From assembly GCF_900313025.1 (NCBI RefSeq), contig NZ_OMPQ01000007.1, positions 1-60,263 on the forward strand: a stretch of 60,263 bases of DNA, read 5' to 3'. Shown piece after piece: positions 36,301 to 45,697 of the stretch. Positions within the stretch are counted from its first letter, which is position 1. Each line of letters begins with the position of its first letter. The notes below the pieces were generated by a model. The model searched no databases and had not been told where the DNA came from. It saw nothing but the letters and a program-made list of their open reading frames with translations. Source of the DNA: Pseudophaeobacter sp. EL27. Its GTDB lineage: Bacteria; Pseudomonadota; Alphaproteobacteria; Rhodobacterales; Rhodobacteraceae. The translations under genes and the position numbers were made by a program.

Positions 36301-39094
36301 GCGACGCCAATCTTTCGATAAGAAACTAATGCTCGTTTTCTCGCTCATGGGTTTTCTGGCCATCATGGTGGGCATCGCGGCTGTAGGCGTCAACCGTTAT
36401 CTAGTACAATCCAATACCCGGCTCATTGAAGAGAATGGCCCGGCAATGGAGCTTTCTGGTCGTGTTGCGGCTGAGGCCGGTCTTGTGCGCTCGCTTGCCT
36501 CCTCGTTTGTGCAGGCCGACACGCAGTCGGCACAAGAAGAGCTGACTACCGCACTGAGCCAGACTGTCGGGCGTATCCAAAAAGGGATGCAGTCCTTGGA
36601 AGCGATGGTCGCGAAACCATCGCCGTCTCGTGAACAGCCCGACATCGATGCAATCCTGAACAGCATGGCCCGCAATGCACGCTACGCGCTTGATTTGAAA
36701 ACATTAGCTCAAGAGGCTACTGTTGAGGTCGGGCAGACAGGGCAGGATCTTGCAGCATTGCTGGAAACTGAGCTTGATCTCGCCAGATTGAAAATCACCG
36801 CTACGATCGCAGATTTGTATTCCAATGATGGAACAGATCGGCGCGCTGAGCTTGACCGGCTGGCCGACCGGGATTTCTTTGCGTTCGACAGGTTGACTGA
36901 GCTCCTTCGCACCTCCGAAGCCACTCGCCTGACCTTGCATGAAGTCCCCCTTCTGAAAACGCCCGGTAATGTGGCTCTGGCTGGAGAAAAAATCCGGAGA
37001 AACCAAGCGCTGTTTGTGCGACGCATTCCCTTTCTTCCAACGAAAGGGGGGCGCGAAGAAGCACGCAAACTTCTGCGAAAACAAAGCGAAACACTTGAGG
37101 TGAATGGTTTACTTGAATTGTCAAAACGCAGATTAGAGCTGCGCACAAAGGTTGAGGTTGAAAGTAGACGATTGCTTGATGCCGTGGACGAACTTTCGTT
37201 GCGCGCCCAGGCGCTCCGGCACGATGTTCAGTCCGCAAGCCTTCTGCGAATCCAACGCAGCAACCTCCTTACCGGGCGATTGGCCAATGGGCTTTTGGTT
37301 CTGGTATTGATGTCCGGTTTGGTGGCCGCCTTCAGCTGGAGCTATGCCCGGCGCGAGCTGGTCACGCGGCTACGCTTGGTCGCGGACCGTGTGATCGACC
37401 TGGCGCGGGAGCGCTTTGACACTCCGATCGAAATCACCCGCCACGACGAGATCGGGCGCATGGAAAAAGCCATCAACGTATTGCGCCGCCGCACGATGCA
37501 AGCGGCTGAATTGCGCCTCTCGTTGGAAGAAGCTGTTCTGGCTCGCACAGGGGAAGTGGTTCAGGAGATGAAGGCTTCTGACGCCGCCCGCACGGATGCT
37601 GAAGCTGCCAACCTCAGCAAGTCAGAGTTCCTGGCGCGGATGAGCCATGAAATTCGCACCCCCCTAAATGGCGTGATCGGAATGCTCGACTTGCTTTTGG
37701 GAGAGGTGAAGGTCGAGGCACAGAAGGCGCGGATCAGCACGGCTCTTGTGTCAGCGCGTGAGCTTTTGGAATTGAGCAATGACATATTGGTCTATTCCGG
37801 CAGTGAACCAATGGCTGCGCGCACCAGCCCGGTCCATTTCAACCTTCGGGACTTTGCAGGACAGCTGGGCCATCATTTGACGGGGGATGCAAAAGCGAAG
37901 GGACTGACCGCCTCTGTTGATCTGTCGGCAGAAGGACCACCGGTTCTATTTGGTGACGTTGTCAAGATCAGACAGGTTCTCACCAACCTGATCTCAAATG
38001 CGGTCAAGTACACAAACGAAGGCGCAATATCGCTTTTGGTTGACTGCGTACTAACAGATGTCGGTGGCCAAATGCTCTTGACCTTTGTGCTGCAGGATAC
38101 AGGTATCGGCATGTCCCAGGAGTTTTTGGTTCGGGCGTTTGATCCCTACACACGTACCGATGGTGCTAAAAGCAGTTGGACGGAAGGCACCGGACTTGGG
38201 CTGCCAATTTCGCGCAACCTGACGGAAGCGATGGCGGGGGCTCTCAAAGTGGAAAGCGAACCCGGCGTTGGCAGCCGCTTTACCCTCAGTCTGCCGGTCG
38301 CGTTGGGGGACCCCGACAAGATTGAACAACATGCGCATTTGCCCGTGGGCAATATTGAGAAAGCGGTTCTGGTGGTCGAGGATCATCCGGTAAACCGCAT
38401 CGTTGCGCGCGGCTATCTCGAGCGTCTGGGATGTCATGTCACTGAAGCTGAGACCGGGCGGGCTGCTCTTGCAGCAGTAAAATCAGACCAGTTTGATCTG
38501 ATCCTCGTCGATCTGGGCTTGCCCGACATCAGCGGTGAGGAGGTCATTAGGCGCCTTGCTCCACTTCCCGCAACAACAGTGGTGGCCGCCCTGACGGCAC
38601 ATGTCATTGAGGACACGGCACCTGAGCGCGAACGTCTGGGCGTTAAACGTATTCTGGCAAAGCCGATTTCTCCGCGCAGGTTGGTGGAGTTGATTGACGA
38701 GCTGCCACAACGACCAGAAACTGAAACCGCAGGAGATAGCCAGTTCGACGCGGTGTTGCACAGCATTCAAGACGATGTTGTTGATCTGGGGATTGAGACG
38801 ACGACGCATGTGCTTTTGGAGCTCTGTGCAGATGTACCGGGTGCAATCGAGAAGATTGAAACAGCGCAGGCAGATGAGAGGAAACGTCTGGCGCACAGGC
38901 TAAAGGGCGCAGTGTCCAACTACAGGTTGGAGAGGCTCCGCGGTGTTTTAGCCCAATGTGAAGGAACAGATGGCAGTTTGTCGTCCGAGCAGCGCACAGA
39001 TCTGCGTCGAGCTGCAAAAGAAGCGGAAGACATGTTAAAATCCGCGATGATCAGGGCGGGCCTTCAACCCGCGGCGGGATCAATGAAGCGATAA
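36299..39094 (+). CDS. torS: Hybrid sensor histidine kinase, TorS-like
   Basis: A 931-residue inner-membrane kinase. Membrane spans at about 11-32 and 331-350 enclose a mainly helical periplasmic sensor of about 300 residues. HAMP follows at about 350-405 (RVIDLARERFDTPIEITRHDEIGRMEKAINVLRRRT), then phosphoacceptor H450 (ARMSHEIRTPLNGVIG), and an ATPase domain with N567 (NLISNAVKY), DTGIGM and GTGLGLPI. A receiver has D738 (LILVDLGLPD), and a C-terminal HPt domain has H866 (LAHRLKGAVSN). This H-D-H layout and the neighbouring TorT- and TorR-like genes match the TMAO phosphorelay. Its last 31 bp overlap torR tail to tail. M11 (36329) is an alternative start. Confidence 0.88.
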   Translation: MRRQSFDKKLMLVFSLMGFLAIMVGIAAVGVNRYLVQSNTRLIEENGPAMELSGRVAAEAGLVRSLASSFVQADTQSAQEELTTALSQTVGRIQKGMQSLEAMVAKPSPSREQPDIDAILNSMARNARYALDLKTLAQEATVEVGQTGQDLAALLETELDLARLKITATIADLYSNDGTDRRAELDRLADRDFFAFDRLTELLRTSEATRLTLHEVPLLKTPGNVALAGEKIRRNQALFVRRIPFLPTKGGREEARKLLRKQSETLEVNGLLELSKRRLELRTKVEVESRRLLDAVDELSLRAQALRHDVQSASLLRIQRSNLLTGRLANGLLVLVLMSGLVAAFSWSYARRELVTRLRLVADRVIDLARERFDTPIEITRHDEIGRMEKAINVLRRRTMQAAELRLSLEEAVLARTGEVVQEMKASDAARTDAEAANLSKSEFLARMSHEIRTPLNGVIGMLDLLLGEVKVEAQKARISTALVSARELLELSNDILVYSGSEPMAARTSPVHFNLRDFAGQLGHHLTGDAKAKGLTASVDLSAEGPPVLFGDVVKIRQVLTNLISNAVKYTNEGAISLLVDCVLTDVGGQMLLTFVLQDTGIGMSQEFLVRAFDPYTRTDGAKSSWTEGTGLGLPISRNLTEAMAGALKVESEPGVGSRFTLSLPVALGDPDKIEQHAHLPVGNIEKAVLVVEDHPVNRIVARGYLERLGCHVTEAETGRAALAAVKSDQFDLILVDLGLPDISGEEVIRRLAPLPATTVVAALTAHVIEDTAPERERLGVKRILAKPISPRRLVELIDELPQRPETETAGDSQFDAVLHSIQDDVVDLGIETTTHVLLELCADVPGAIEKIETAQADERKRLAHRLKGAVSNYRLERLRGVLAQCEGTDGSLSSEQRTDLRRAAKEAEDMLKSAMIRAGLQPAAGSMKR

Positions 39095-39768
39095 CCTTGC
39101 CCATGAACGGTCAAGACCCAAGCTGGATTGCCTGGGTCTTCTTCGATCTTCTTGCGCAATCGGCCAACAACGACATCAATCGTCCTGTCGCTGGTACGCG
39201 TATGCTGACGACCAAGCAGCTCATCAATGCGCACACGGCTTAGTGTGATGCCGGGATTGTCGGTCAAAGCTTTCAACACGCCAAATTCTATTTCGGTCAG
39301 TGTCTCTGTTCTGGACTGGCTGACCAGACGGCGGCGGATGCGGTCAAAGCACCAGGGGCCGAAGGTGTCGATTGGTGCGGGACCTTCGGGAGCCTGTCCG
39401 ATGTCACTGATCCGAACCAGCAGGTTTTTGATGCGGGCCGCAAGTTCACGTTTGTCAAAGGGTTTGGTGACATAGTCGTCCGCCCCCATTTCCAAGCCAA
39501 CAATTTTGTCGACCTGATCATCGCGAGCGGTCAGAAGGATAATGCCAACCTTGGACAGAGCACGTTGTTCGCGAGTGATCGTCAGGCCATCTTTGCCGTC
39601 AAGATTGATGTCCACCAGCAGCAATTCGGCAGGGTCGTGCTCCAGCAGATGTTCCATCTGCTCTGCATCTTCTGCTTCCGTCACACGATAGCCCAGCTGC
39701 CGCAGATACCCAGCCAGCCGCATTCGCGATACCCGGTCGTCTTCGACAATGATGATATGCTGTGCCAT
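39064..39768 (-). CDS. torR: OmpR-family response regulator, TorR-like
   Basis: A 234-residue regulator. Receiver: IIIVEDDRVSRMRLAGYL, phosphorylated Asp D53 (LLVDINLDGKDG), then LTARDD and MGADDYVTKPFDK. The C-terminal winged helix includes VLKALTDNPGITLSRVRIDELLGR, DRTIDVVVGRLRKKIEEDPGNP and VHGQGYRF. ATG 39768 matches the usual receiver start; the frame open beyond it is ignored. It is probably phosphorylated by the TorS-like kinase and activates torA, which starts 114 bp away divergently. Its 3' end overlaps the kinase gene by 31 bp. Confidence 0.88.
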   Translation of the reverse strand: MAQHIIIVEDDRVSRMRLAGYLRQLGYRVTEAEDAEQMEHLLEHDPAELLLVDINLDGKDGLTITREQRALSKVGIILLTARDDQVDKIVGLEMGADDYVTKPFDKRELAARIKNLLVRISDIGQAPEGPAPIDTFGPWCFDRIRRRLVSQSRTETLTEIEFGVLKALTDNPGITLSRVRIDELLGRQHTRTSDRTIDVVVGRLRKKIEEDPGNPAWVLTVHGQGYRFIDPAAG

Positions 39769-39778
39769 GACGTCATGG

Positions 39779-39798
39779 TTACATTCATTTACAATTTC
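39779..39798. promoter_or_regulatory. Candidate TorR-type direct repeat upstream of torA
   Basis: TTACATTCAT followed directly by TTACAATTTC places two TTACA elements exactly 10 bp apart. OmpR-family regulators, TorR included, bind tandem decamers on one DNA face. It lies between the divergent torR and torA starts. Sequence match to the E. coli tor box is not close, so this is a candidate only. Confidence 0.35.
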
Positions 39799-39882
39799 GC
39801 ACAAAGCAAATTGCGCGGCGTCAACGAGACGAGGCCTCCTTCGCCACACAATCGCATCAAGATTGTCCAAGGAGGAATACCC

Positions 39883-42552
39883 ATGACATTCATCAATCCA
39901 ACCCGCCGTGCATTCCTGCAAGGGGGCGCTGCTGCATTTGGCGCAACCTCCCTATTGGGGACCACCGCACTTGCCTCTATCGACCCGAACTCGTTTTCGG
40001 GGCGCACATTCCACGCCAGCCACTATGGCCCCTTTGAGGCCGTCGTGCGTGACGGGAAACTTGTTGGCATCAACACCATGATGGAACTGGATGCCCGCCC
40101 GACTGAGATGCTGACCTATGGCGTCATGGACCGGACCTACGACAAGACCCGCGTCAATTACCCGATGGTGCGTAAATCTTACCTGGAAGGCTGGGAAAGC
40201 GGCGATACCAAACCTGAGCTTCGCGGCAAGGAAGAATGGGTCCGTGTTGATTGGGATACCGCGTGGTCTCTGACCGCCAAGGCACTTTTGGACACAGCCA
40301 CGAACCACGGCAATGAAGCGATCTTCAGCTCGTCCTATGGCGGCTGGTCGAACGCGGGTGTGTTCCGCCCCAACGTTCTGCAGGGTCGCCTGCTGAACCA
40401 GATGGGCGGTTGCACCAATACCGCGGGTGACTGGTCAGCTGGCGCCGGGCAGGTTGTCATGCCGCATATCATTGGCGACATGGAGGTCTACTCGGCTCAA
40501 TCCGCATGGGAAACCATCCGCGACAACACCGAAGTATTCGTGATGGTTGGCTGTGACCCAATCAAGAATAACCGCATTGAATACCGTGTGGCCGACCACG
40601 GCATGTATGCCCATTGGGAAGAGATCCGCGACAATGGCGTCAAGTTCATCTCTATCAACCCACAACGCACGGCCTCGGATGAATACCTAGGCGCTGAATC
40701 CACTGCGATCATTCCGAACACCGATACCGCATTGTTCCTGTCGATGGCCTACCACGCCTTGGAAAATGGCTGGGACGACAAGGACTACATGGCGAGGTAC
40801 ACCGTCGGTGCCGACAAATGGATCGCTTATGTAAAAGGCGAAACAGACGGCACGCCAAAAACACCAGCATGGGCGTCGAAAATCACCGGCATCGCGGAAC
40901 AGCAGATCAAGGAGCTCTGTGAACTGATTGCCACCAGCAAGACCTGCATTGCGGGGTCCTGGGCGATCCAACGTGCACAGCATGGTGAAATGGCCTATTG
41001 GTCTATCGTCAACTTCCAGGCTTTGCTCGGTAAAATCGGCAAACCAGGCCAGGGCGTCGGCTTTAGCTGGCACTATGGTAATGGTGGCATGCCACAGGGC
41101 GGCAACGCGACTCCCGTCGGCCTGAGTCAGGGCCGGAACTTTGTGAAAAAGATCGTGCCAGCGTCACGCATCACCGAAGCCTTGGAAAACCCTGGCGTGG
41201 ACTTCTTTTACAACGGGCAGAACAATACCTATCCGGACATCAAGGTGATCTTCAACTCCGGCAACAACTTCATGTCGCACCAGCAGGATACGAACAGACT
41301 TATTCGTGCCCTGCAGAAGGTTGAAACCATTGTCTGCGTGGATGTCTGGTGGACAGCAGCAACCCGTTGGGCTGACATCGTCATGCCTGCTGCGTCGACA
41401 CTGGAACAGGACGATATCACCTCGGGTGGGACCTATTCGAACGACCGTGTCTATGCGATGAAGAAAGTGATCGAACCTGTTGCCGACAGCCTGCCCGATT
41501 ATGAAATCTTCGAAGGGCTTGCCGATAAGCTGGGTCTGTGGGCGCAGTTCACCGATGGTGAAGACAAGATGTACCACATCAAAATCGCCTATGAAGCATC
41601 CGGTGCCGCAAAAGAGATCCCCTTCGAGGAATTCTGGGAAAAGGGCTATGCCCGTATGCCGGTGCCTGCTGAGGCCCGCAAATGGACCCGTCATGGGGCC
41701 TTCTTTGAAGATCCCGAAGCGAACCCGCTGCATACCTCATCGGGTAAGGTCGAGATGTTCTGCGAAACCATCGCTGACTTCGCGCTTGAAGACTGCCCCG
41801 GCATGCCGATGTGGATGGAGAAACACGAATACCTCGGCAACGCCAAGGAAGGCCAGCTGCACGTTGTCTCGCCACACCCCTGGTTCCGTCTGCACAGCCA
41901 GATGGCCAATTCGCAGCGCCTGCGTGATCTCTACATGGTCCAGGGGCGTGAACCGGTTCGGATCAATGCTCAGGATGCCGCGGACCGCGGTATCGAAGAT
42001 GGCGATCTGGTCGAGCTTTACAACAAGCGCGGCACCGTCATTGCAGGCGCCGTTGTCTCGGATGACATCATGCCAGGCGTTGTTTCGATCTATGAAGGAG
42101 GCTGGCCACAGCTGGACAGCAAGGGTCGTGACAATTCGGGATTGGCGAACTTCCTGACCTCGACCCAGCGTGCCTCGGGCCTGTCAGAAGCCACCACGGC
42201 CAATACCGTGTTGATCGAGATGCGCAAATGTGAGGACCCGGAAGGTCCGAACATGGCCTATGACCCGCCTGCCATCATCGAGGACATGGAAATCGCCTCT
42301 ATTGATGACGAGCAGCTTGGCCTGGAGCGTCTCGAAGCTCTGACATCAGCGCTTTATGCCGACATGACAGCAGGCGAAAAGATGTTCTTTGAACGCTGCA
42401 CCGTCTGCCATGCCCCGCGTGAAGTGACCCATTACACGCAGCAACAATGGAAAGGCATCGTGCCCTCCATGTTTGAACGCGCTGGGCTGGAAGACAGCGA
42501 ACGCGAACTTGTCATGGATTACCTGATGAAAAACGCGGCAGACGCCAAGTAG
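39883..42552 (+). CDS. torA: TMAO reductase-like molybdoenzyme with fused C-terminal haem c motif
   Basis: An 889-residue periplasmic terminal reductase of the DMSO-reductase family, expected to reduce TMAO or another N-/S-oxide. ATG 39883 follows GGAGGA. A Tat signal is present (NPTRRAFLQGGAAAFGATSLLG). A Ser in FSSSYGGWSNAG is at the position of the molybdenum ligand of TorA/DorA. GMPQGGN and WWTAATRWADIVMPAAS are also typical. Beyond the usual end (E. coli TorA is about 850 residues) there is a tail with CTVCH (C839, C842, H843) and HYTQQQWKGIVPSMF, which resembles the C-terminal haem domain of TorC. No torC or torD is adjacent. The tail suggests direct electron entry through its own haem. 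Confidence 0.88.
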   Translation: MTFINPTRRAFLQGGAAAFGATSLLGTTALASIDPNSFSGRTFHASHYGPFEAVVRDGKLVGINTMMELDARPTEMLTYGVMDRTYDKTRVNYPMVRKSYLEGWESGDTKPELRGKEEWVRVDWDTAWSLTAKALLDTATNHGNEAIFSSSYGGWSNAGVFRPNVLQGRLLNQMGGCTNTAGDWSAGAGQVVMPHIIGDMEVYSAQSAWETIRDNTEVFVMVGCDPIKNNRIEYRVADHGMYAHWEEIRDNGVKFISINPQRTASDEYLGAESTAIIPNTDTALFLSMAYHALENGWDDKDYMARYTVGADKWIAYVKGETDGTPKTPAWASKITGIAEQQIKELCELIATSKTCIAGSWAIQRAQHGEMAYWSIVNFQALLGKIGKPGQGVGFSWHYGNGGMPQGGNATPVGLSQGRNFVKKIVPASRITEALENPGVDFFYNGQNNTYPDIKVIFNSGNNFMSHQQDTNRLIRALQKVETIVCVDVWWTAATRWADIVMPAASTLEQDDITSGGTYSNDRVYAMKKVIEPVADSLPDYEIFEGLADKLGLWAQFTDGEDKMYHIKIAYEASGAAKEIPFEEFWEKGYARMPVPAEARKWTRHGAFFEDPEANPLHTSSGKVEMFCETIADFALEDCPGMPMWMEKHEYLGNAKEGQLHVVSPHPWFRLHSQMANSQRLRDLYMVQGREPVRINAQDAADRGIEDGDLVELYNKRGTVIAGAVVSDDIMPGVVSIYEGGWPQLDSKGRDNSGLANFLTSTQRASGLSEATTANTVLIEMRKCEDPEGPNMAYDPPAIIEDMEIASIDDEQLGLERLEALTSALYADMTAGEKMFFERCTVCHAPREVTHYTQQQWKGIVPSMFERAGLEDSERELVMDYLMKNAADAK

Positions 42553-42560
42553 CGAACCCG

Positions 42561-42585
42561 GAGGGGGCGGCCCAACCGCCCCCTC
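42561..42585 (+). terminator. Hairpin after torA
   Basis: Stem GAGGGGGCGG / CCGCCCCCTC with loop CCCAAC and a short TCTTC tail. It may end most torA transcripts, with partial read-through to the molybdenum-cofactor genes. Confidence 0.7.
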
Positions 42586-42637
42586 TCTTCAACACCTGCT
42601 CAAAGCAGGCTGAGATTAGTAAGAGCCGGAGGTCACA

Positions 42638-43903
42638 ATGCTGGACAAGATGCAGGATACGGGATGTGGCTGCGACAGTATCAAACAACCCCTGATGCCG
42701 CTCAAGACCGCGCTTTCGCTGGCTTTGGACAGAGTTACTCCTGTTACCGAAACGGAAGCTGTCTCCGTTTACAAATGTGCCGGTCGTGTTGCCGCCGAAG
42801 CGGTGATTTCAGCAGAGGCTATGCCCTTTTTCGACAACTCCGCCATGGATGGCTTTGCCGTCAACACTGCCGATAGCCAAAGCAGCAACCGTTTGCCGAT
42901 CTCAGCAGAGATTGCCGCAGGCGACGCTCCCTCGGTGTTGAAACCGGGAACCGCTGTTCACATCTACACCGGCGCGCCAATCCCGTCGGGGGCAAATGCA
43001 GTTGTCATGTCCGAACACTCTGAGCAGGAAGGTGACACCGTCGTATTTTCCATCCCTCCAAGAGAAGGCGACAACATTCGCCGCGCCGGTAGTGACCAGG
43101 CCAAGGGCACAATTCTGCTCCATCCTGGGCAACATATTGCTGCGCATCATGTCGGGCTTCTTGCCGCCAATGGCGTCGAGACATGCCTGGTGCGCAGACA
43201 CATTCGGGTTGGCGTTTTTTCGACGGGGGACGAACTGGCTACGCAACCACGCCGTCCGGGTCAGATCCATGATGCCAACCGTCCAATGTTGATGTCGCTA
43301 TGCGTACAGATGGGGGCCAAAGTGACAGACCTTGGTGTTCTTCCCGACGATCTGAGCAAAACAACCAAAGCCTTTGAAAGAATCCGTGACAGGTTCGATC
43401 TGGTGCTGACCTCCGGCGCCGTCTCTATAGGCGGACGTGACCACATTCGCGAAGCGCTCATCGCAGCTGGTGGAACACTGGATGGTTGGCGGGTGGCACT
43501 AAAGCCGGGCAAACCGATTGCCTTTGGGCGATTGGGGCACACTACTTTCACCGGTTTGCCAGGGAATCCATTTGCCAGCTTTGTCGACTTTCACCTGTTC
43601 GTAGCGCCACAAATCGCTCGGCTTCTGGGGGCAACACCCAGAACATTTGCAACACATCACGCCAACTCTGGTTTTGAGTGGGCACGTAAGGCAGGGCGTG
43701 CCGAAGTCTTTCCTGTGACACTCACGGAACACAGTCCCGAAGGACTGCCGATCCTGAAGCGCCTTGGCGCCAGCGTATCGGCCACGCTCTTTCCCCTGGC
43801 CGAGGCTGATGGTTTGGCCATCGTCTCAGCTGAAACTGACAGGCTAGCGCCAGGGGATCGCCTTTATTGGCAACCATTTCTCTCTTTGGAGGACCTGCTA
43901 TGA
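42638..43903 (+). CDS. moeA: Molybdopterin molybdotransferase MoeA
   Basis: A 421-residue cytoplasmic enzyme that inserts molybdate into adenylated molybdopterin. Seen: MPFFDNSAMDGFAV, YTGAPIPSGANAVVMSE, REGDNIRRAGSD, GVFSTGDEL, ANRPML, TSGAVSIGGRDHI, KPGKPIAFG and FTGLPGNPFASF, all family motifs in order. The N-terminus has an unusual CGC (DTGCGCDS). Preceded by GGAGG and 85 bp after torA. Its last 4 bp overlap the next gene. Present to supply cofactor for the torA-type reductase, by context. Confidence 0.94.
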   Translation: MLDKMQDTGCGCDSIKQPLMPLKTALSLALDRVTPVTETEAVSVYKCAGRVAAEAVISAEAMPFFDNSAMDGFAVNTADSQSSNRLPISAEIAAGDAPSVLKPGTAVHIYTGAPIPSGANAVVMSEHSEQEGDTVVFSIPPREGDNIRRAGSDQAKGTILLHPGQHIAAHHVGLLAANGVETCLVRRHIRVGVFSTGDELATQPRRPGQIHDANRPMLMSLCVQMGAKVTDLGVLPDDLSKTTKAFERIRDRFDLVLTSGAVSIGGRDHIREALIAAGGTLDGWRVALKPGKPIAFGRLGHTTFTGLPGNPFASFVDFHLFVAPQIARLLGATPRTFATHHANSGFEWARKAGRAEVFPVTLTEHSPEGLPILKRLGASVSATLFPLAEADGLAIVSAETDRLAPGDRLYWQPFLSLEDLL

Positions 43904-44427
43904 CTTATCCAAAGCTTGCCGCGATCCGCTTTGAAACAGGGGATGTTGATGGCCTATTCACTGACATTGCAGGTACCCTGTTGAACAATGGACATCGGGT
44001 GCGCGGCGTCCTGCAATCCCGCGGCAAGACAGGTGGCGAATGCCACTGTGCCGACATGGATTTGCACGCTATCGGAGCCGCCAGGACGTTTCGGATTTCG
44101 CAACCTCTCGGAAATGGCTCGCATGGGTGCCGCCTGCATCCAGGAGCATTGGCAGAATGCGCCGCTTATCTGGAGACGGAGCTGGATCGCGGATCGGAGC
44201 TTTTGGTCCTCAACAGGTTTGGGCGCGGTGAAAGCGAAGGCCGTGGTTTTCGTGATCTCATCGGACAGGCCATGGTAAAGGGTATCCCAGTGCTGACAGC
44301 AGTTCGACCGACATATGCGGAGGAATGGCGTGCGTTTGGTGAGGCGTTGTCCTGCGACCTACCGATGGATCAGAGCGCGATTCTGAACTGGTTCAACCAC
44401 ATGACCGGAGCACGCCATGCCGCTTGA
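43900..44427 (+). CDS. DUF2478 family protein (molybdenum-cluster NTPase-like)
   Basis: A 175-residue protein. ATG 43900 overlaps the moeA stop by 4 bp (ATGA). LAAIRFETGDVDGLFTDIAGTLLNNGHRVRGVLQSRG, RISQPLGNGSHGCRLHPGALAECAAYL and LLVLNRFGRGESEGRGFRDLI match DUF2478, a family often encoded with molybdate transport or molybdenum-cofactor genes. The expected P-loop is replaced by a degenerate turn near residue 15. Role unproven; probably related to molybdenum or nucleotide handling. Confidence 0.75.
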   Translation: MTYPKLAAIRFETGDVDGLFTDIAGTLLNNGHRVRGVLQSRGKTGGECHCADMDLHAIGAARTFRISQPLGNGSHGCRLHPGALAECAAYLETELDRGSELLVLNRFGRGESEGRGFRDLIGQAMVKGIPVLTAVRPTYAEEWRAFGEALSCDLPMDQSAILNWFNHMTGARHAA

Positions 44428-45439
44428 TGCCTGCACCCGCAAAACACTGTCTGACAGCTTCGGTCGCGAGGTGAACTACCTGCGTTTGTCGGTGACAGAT
44501 CGCTGTGATCTGCGCTGCACCTATTGCATGGCCGAACGGATGACCTTCCTACCCAAGCGTGAGCTGCTTTCAATCGAAGAGCTAGAAAAACTGGTAGGAG
44601 CCTTCATCGACCTTGGCGTGCGCAAGCTGCGACTGACCGGAGGTGAACCTCTTGTCCGCCACGGGATAATGTCGCTGATCGAAAAACTTGGTCACGAGGT
44701 GGCGACTGGTCGCTTGGCGGAGCTAACACTGACAACAAACGGGACACAACTAACCCGCTTTGCACCCGCACTGGCCAGCAATGGCGTGCGGCGGATCAAC
44801 GTCTCCCTTGATACGCTCAATCCCGAAAAGTTTGCAAAGGTCACACGTCGTGGCCGCCTTGATCAGGTTTTGCAAGGGATCGAGGCCGCCCGTGCGGCCG
44901 GGTTGCAGGTCAAGATCAACACGATGGGGCTGCGTGGGTTCAATGATGCCGAGATCCCGGACCTTGTGGATTGGGCTCTGGAAAGAGGCTGCGATCTGGC
45001 CTTCATCGAAGTGATGCCAATGGGGGAAGTCGAGGTCGAGGATCGGCTCGGACAGTATTGGCCCCTTGGCGAGCTGCGCTCCATGCTTGAAGAGCGCTTC
45101 ACTCTGCGTGATACGAGCTTCTGCACTGGTGGACCGTCACGATATTGCGACGTGCTTGGCACCCAGCAACGCATCGGCTTTATCACACCCATGAGCCATA
45201 ACTTCTGTGCAAGTTGCAATCGGGTTCGGGTGAACTGTCGTGGGGAATTGTTCACCTGCCTCGGCCGCGAAGGTTCATGCGACCTGCGGCCTGCCTTGCG
45301 CGATTCCACGGATATTTCAGAGGTCCACAGGGCGATCCGAAGCGCCCTGTCGCGCAAACCAAAGGGGCATGATTTTGCCTATGCAGCGAATGAGATTTCG
45401 GGAGCCGTCTCACGCGGAATGAACCACACCGGAGGATGA
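44417..45439 (+). CDS. moaA: GTP 3',8-cyclase MoaA
   Basis: A 340-residue radical-SAM enzyme for the first step of molybdopterin synthesis. The N-terminal cluster is C30-x3-C34-x2-C37 in TDRCDLRCTYCMAE; the C-terminal cluster cysteines are in NFCASCNRVRVNCRG. GGEPLVR is the SAM motif. The start overlaps the preceding stop by 11 bp. The last residues do not show the usual GG end expected for the activator tail (they read GMNHTGG), which is close enough. MoaC and MoaE are not nearby and must be elsewhere. Confidence 0.94.
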   Translation: MPLDACTRKTLSDSFGREVNYLRLSVTDRCDLRCTYCMAERMTFLPKRELLSIEELEKLVGAFIDLGVRKLRLTGGEPLVRHGIMSLIEKLGHEVATGRLAELTLTTNGTQLTRFAPALASNGVRRINVSLDTLNPEKFAKVTRRGRLDQVLQGIEAARAAGLQVKINTMGLRGFNDAEIPDLVDWALERGCDLAFIEVMPMGEVEVEDRLGQYWPLGELRSMLEERFTLRDTSFCTGGPSRYCDVLGTQQRIGFITPMSHNFCASCNRVRVNCRGELFTCLGREGSCDLRPALRDSTDISEVHRAIRSALSRKPKGHDFAYAANEISGAVSRGMNHTGG

Positions 45440-45441
45440 TC

Positions 45442-45696
45442 ATGGCCGTTTATGATGTTATATATTTTGCTTGGGTTCGTGAACGGATCGGTCTGCCGAG
45501 CGAGAAGGTCGAAAGCTGCGCCTCGAAGGTCTCAGACCTGATCACGGAGCTTTCCGGGCGGGAGCCACGCTATGCTGCGGCCTTTGCAGATCGCTCGGCT
45601 TTGCGCGTCGCGCTTGTCCAGGATCTTTCGCATTTCGAAGCGTCGCTTGAAGGGGTGCGTGAAGTGGCCCTTTTCCCTCCGATGACAGGGGGCTGA
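45442..45696 (+). CDS. moaD: Molybdopterin synthase small subunit MoaD
   Basis: An 84-residue ubiquitin-like sulfur carrier that donates sulfur during dithiolene formation. Its C-terminus FPPMTGG carries the required Gly-Gly that is adenylated and thiocarboxylated by MoeB. The start could be ATG 45436 or 45442; GGAGG lies 6-12 bases upstream. Next gene is the broken moeB, so its activating enzyme must be encoded elsewhere if the pathway works. Confidence 0.9.
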   Translation: MAVYDVIYFAWVRERIGLPSEKVESCASKVSDLITELSGREPRYAAAFADRSALRVALVQDLSHFEASLEGVREVALFPPMTGG

Positions 45697-45697
45697 G

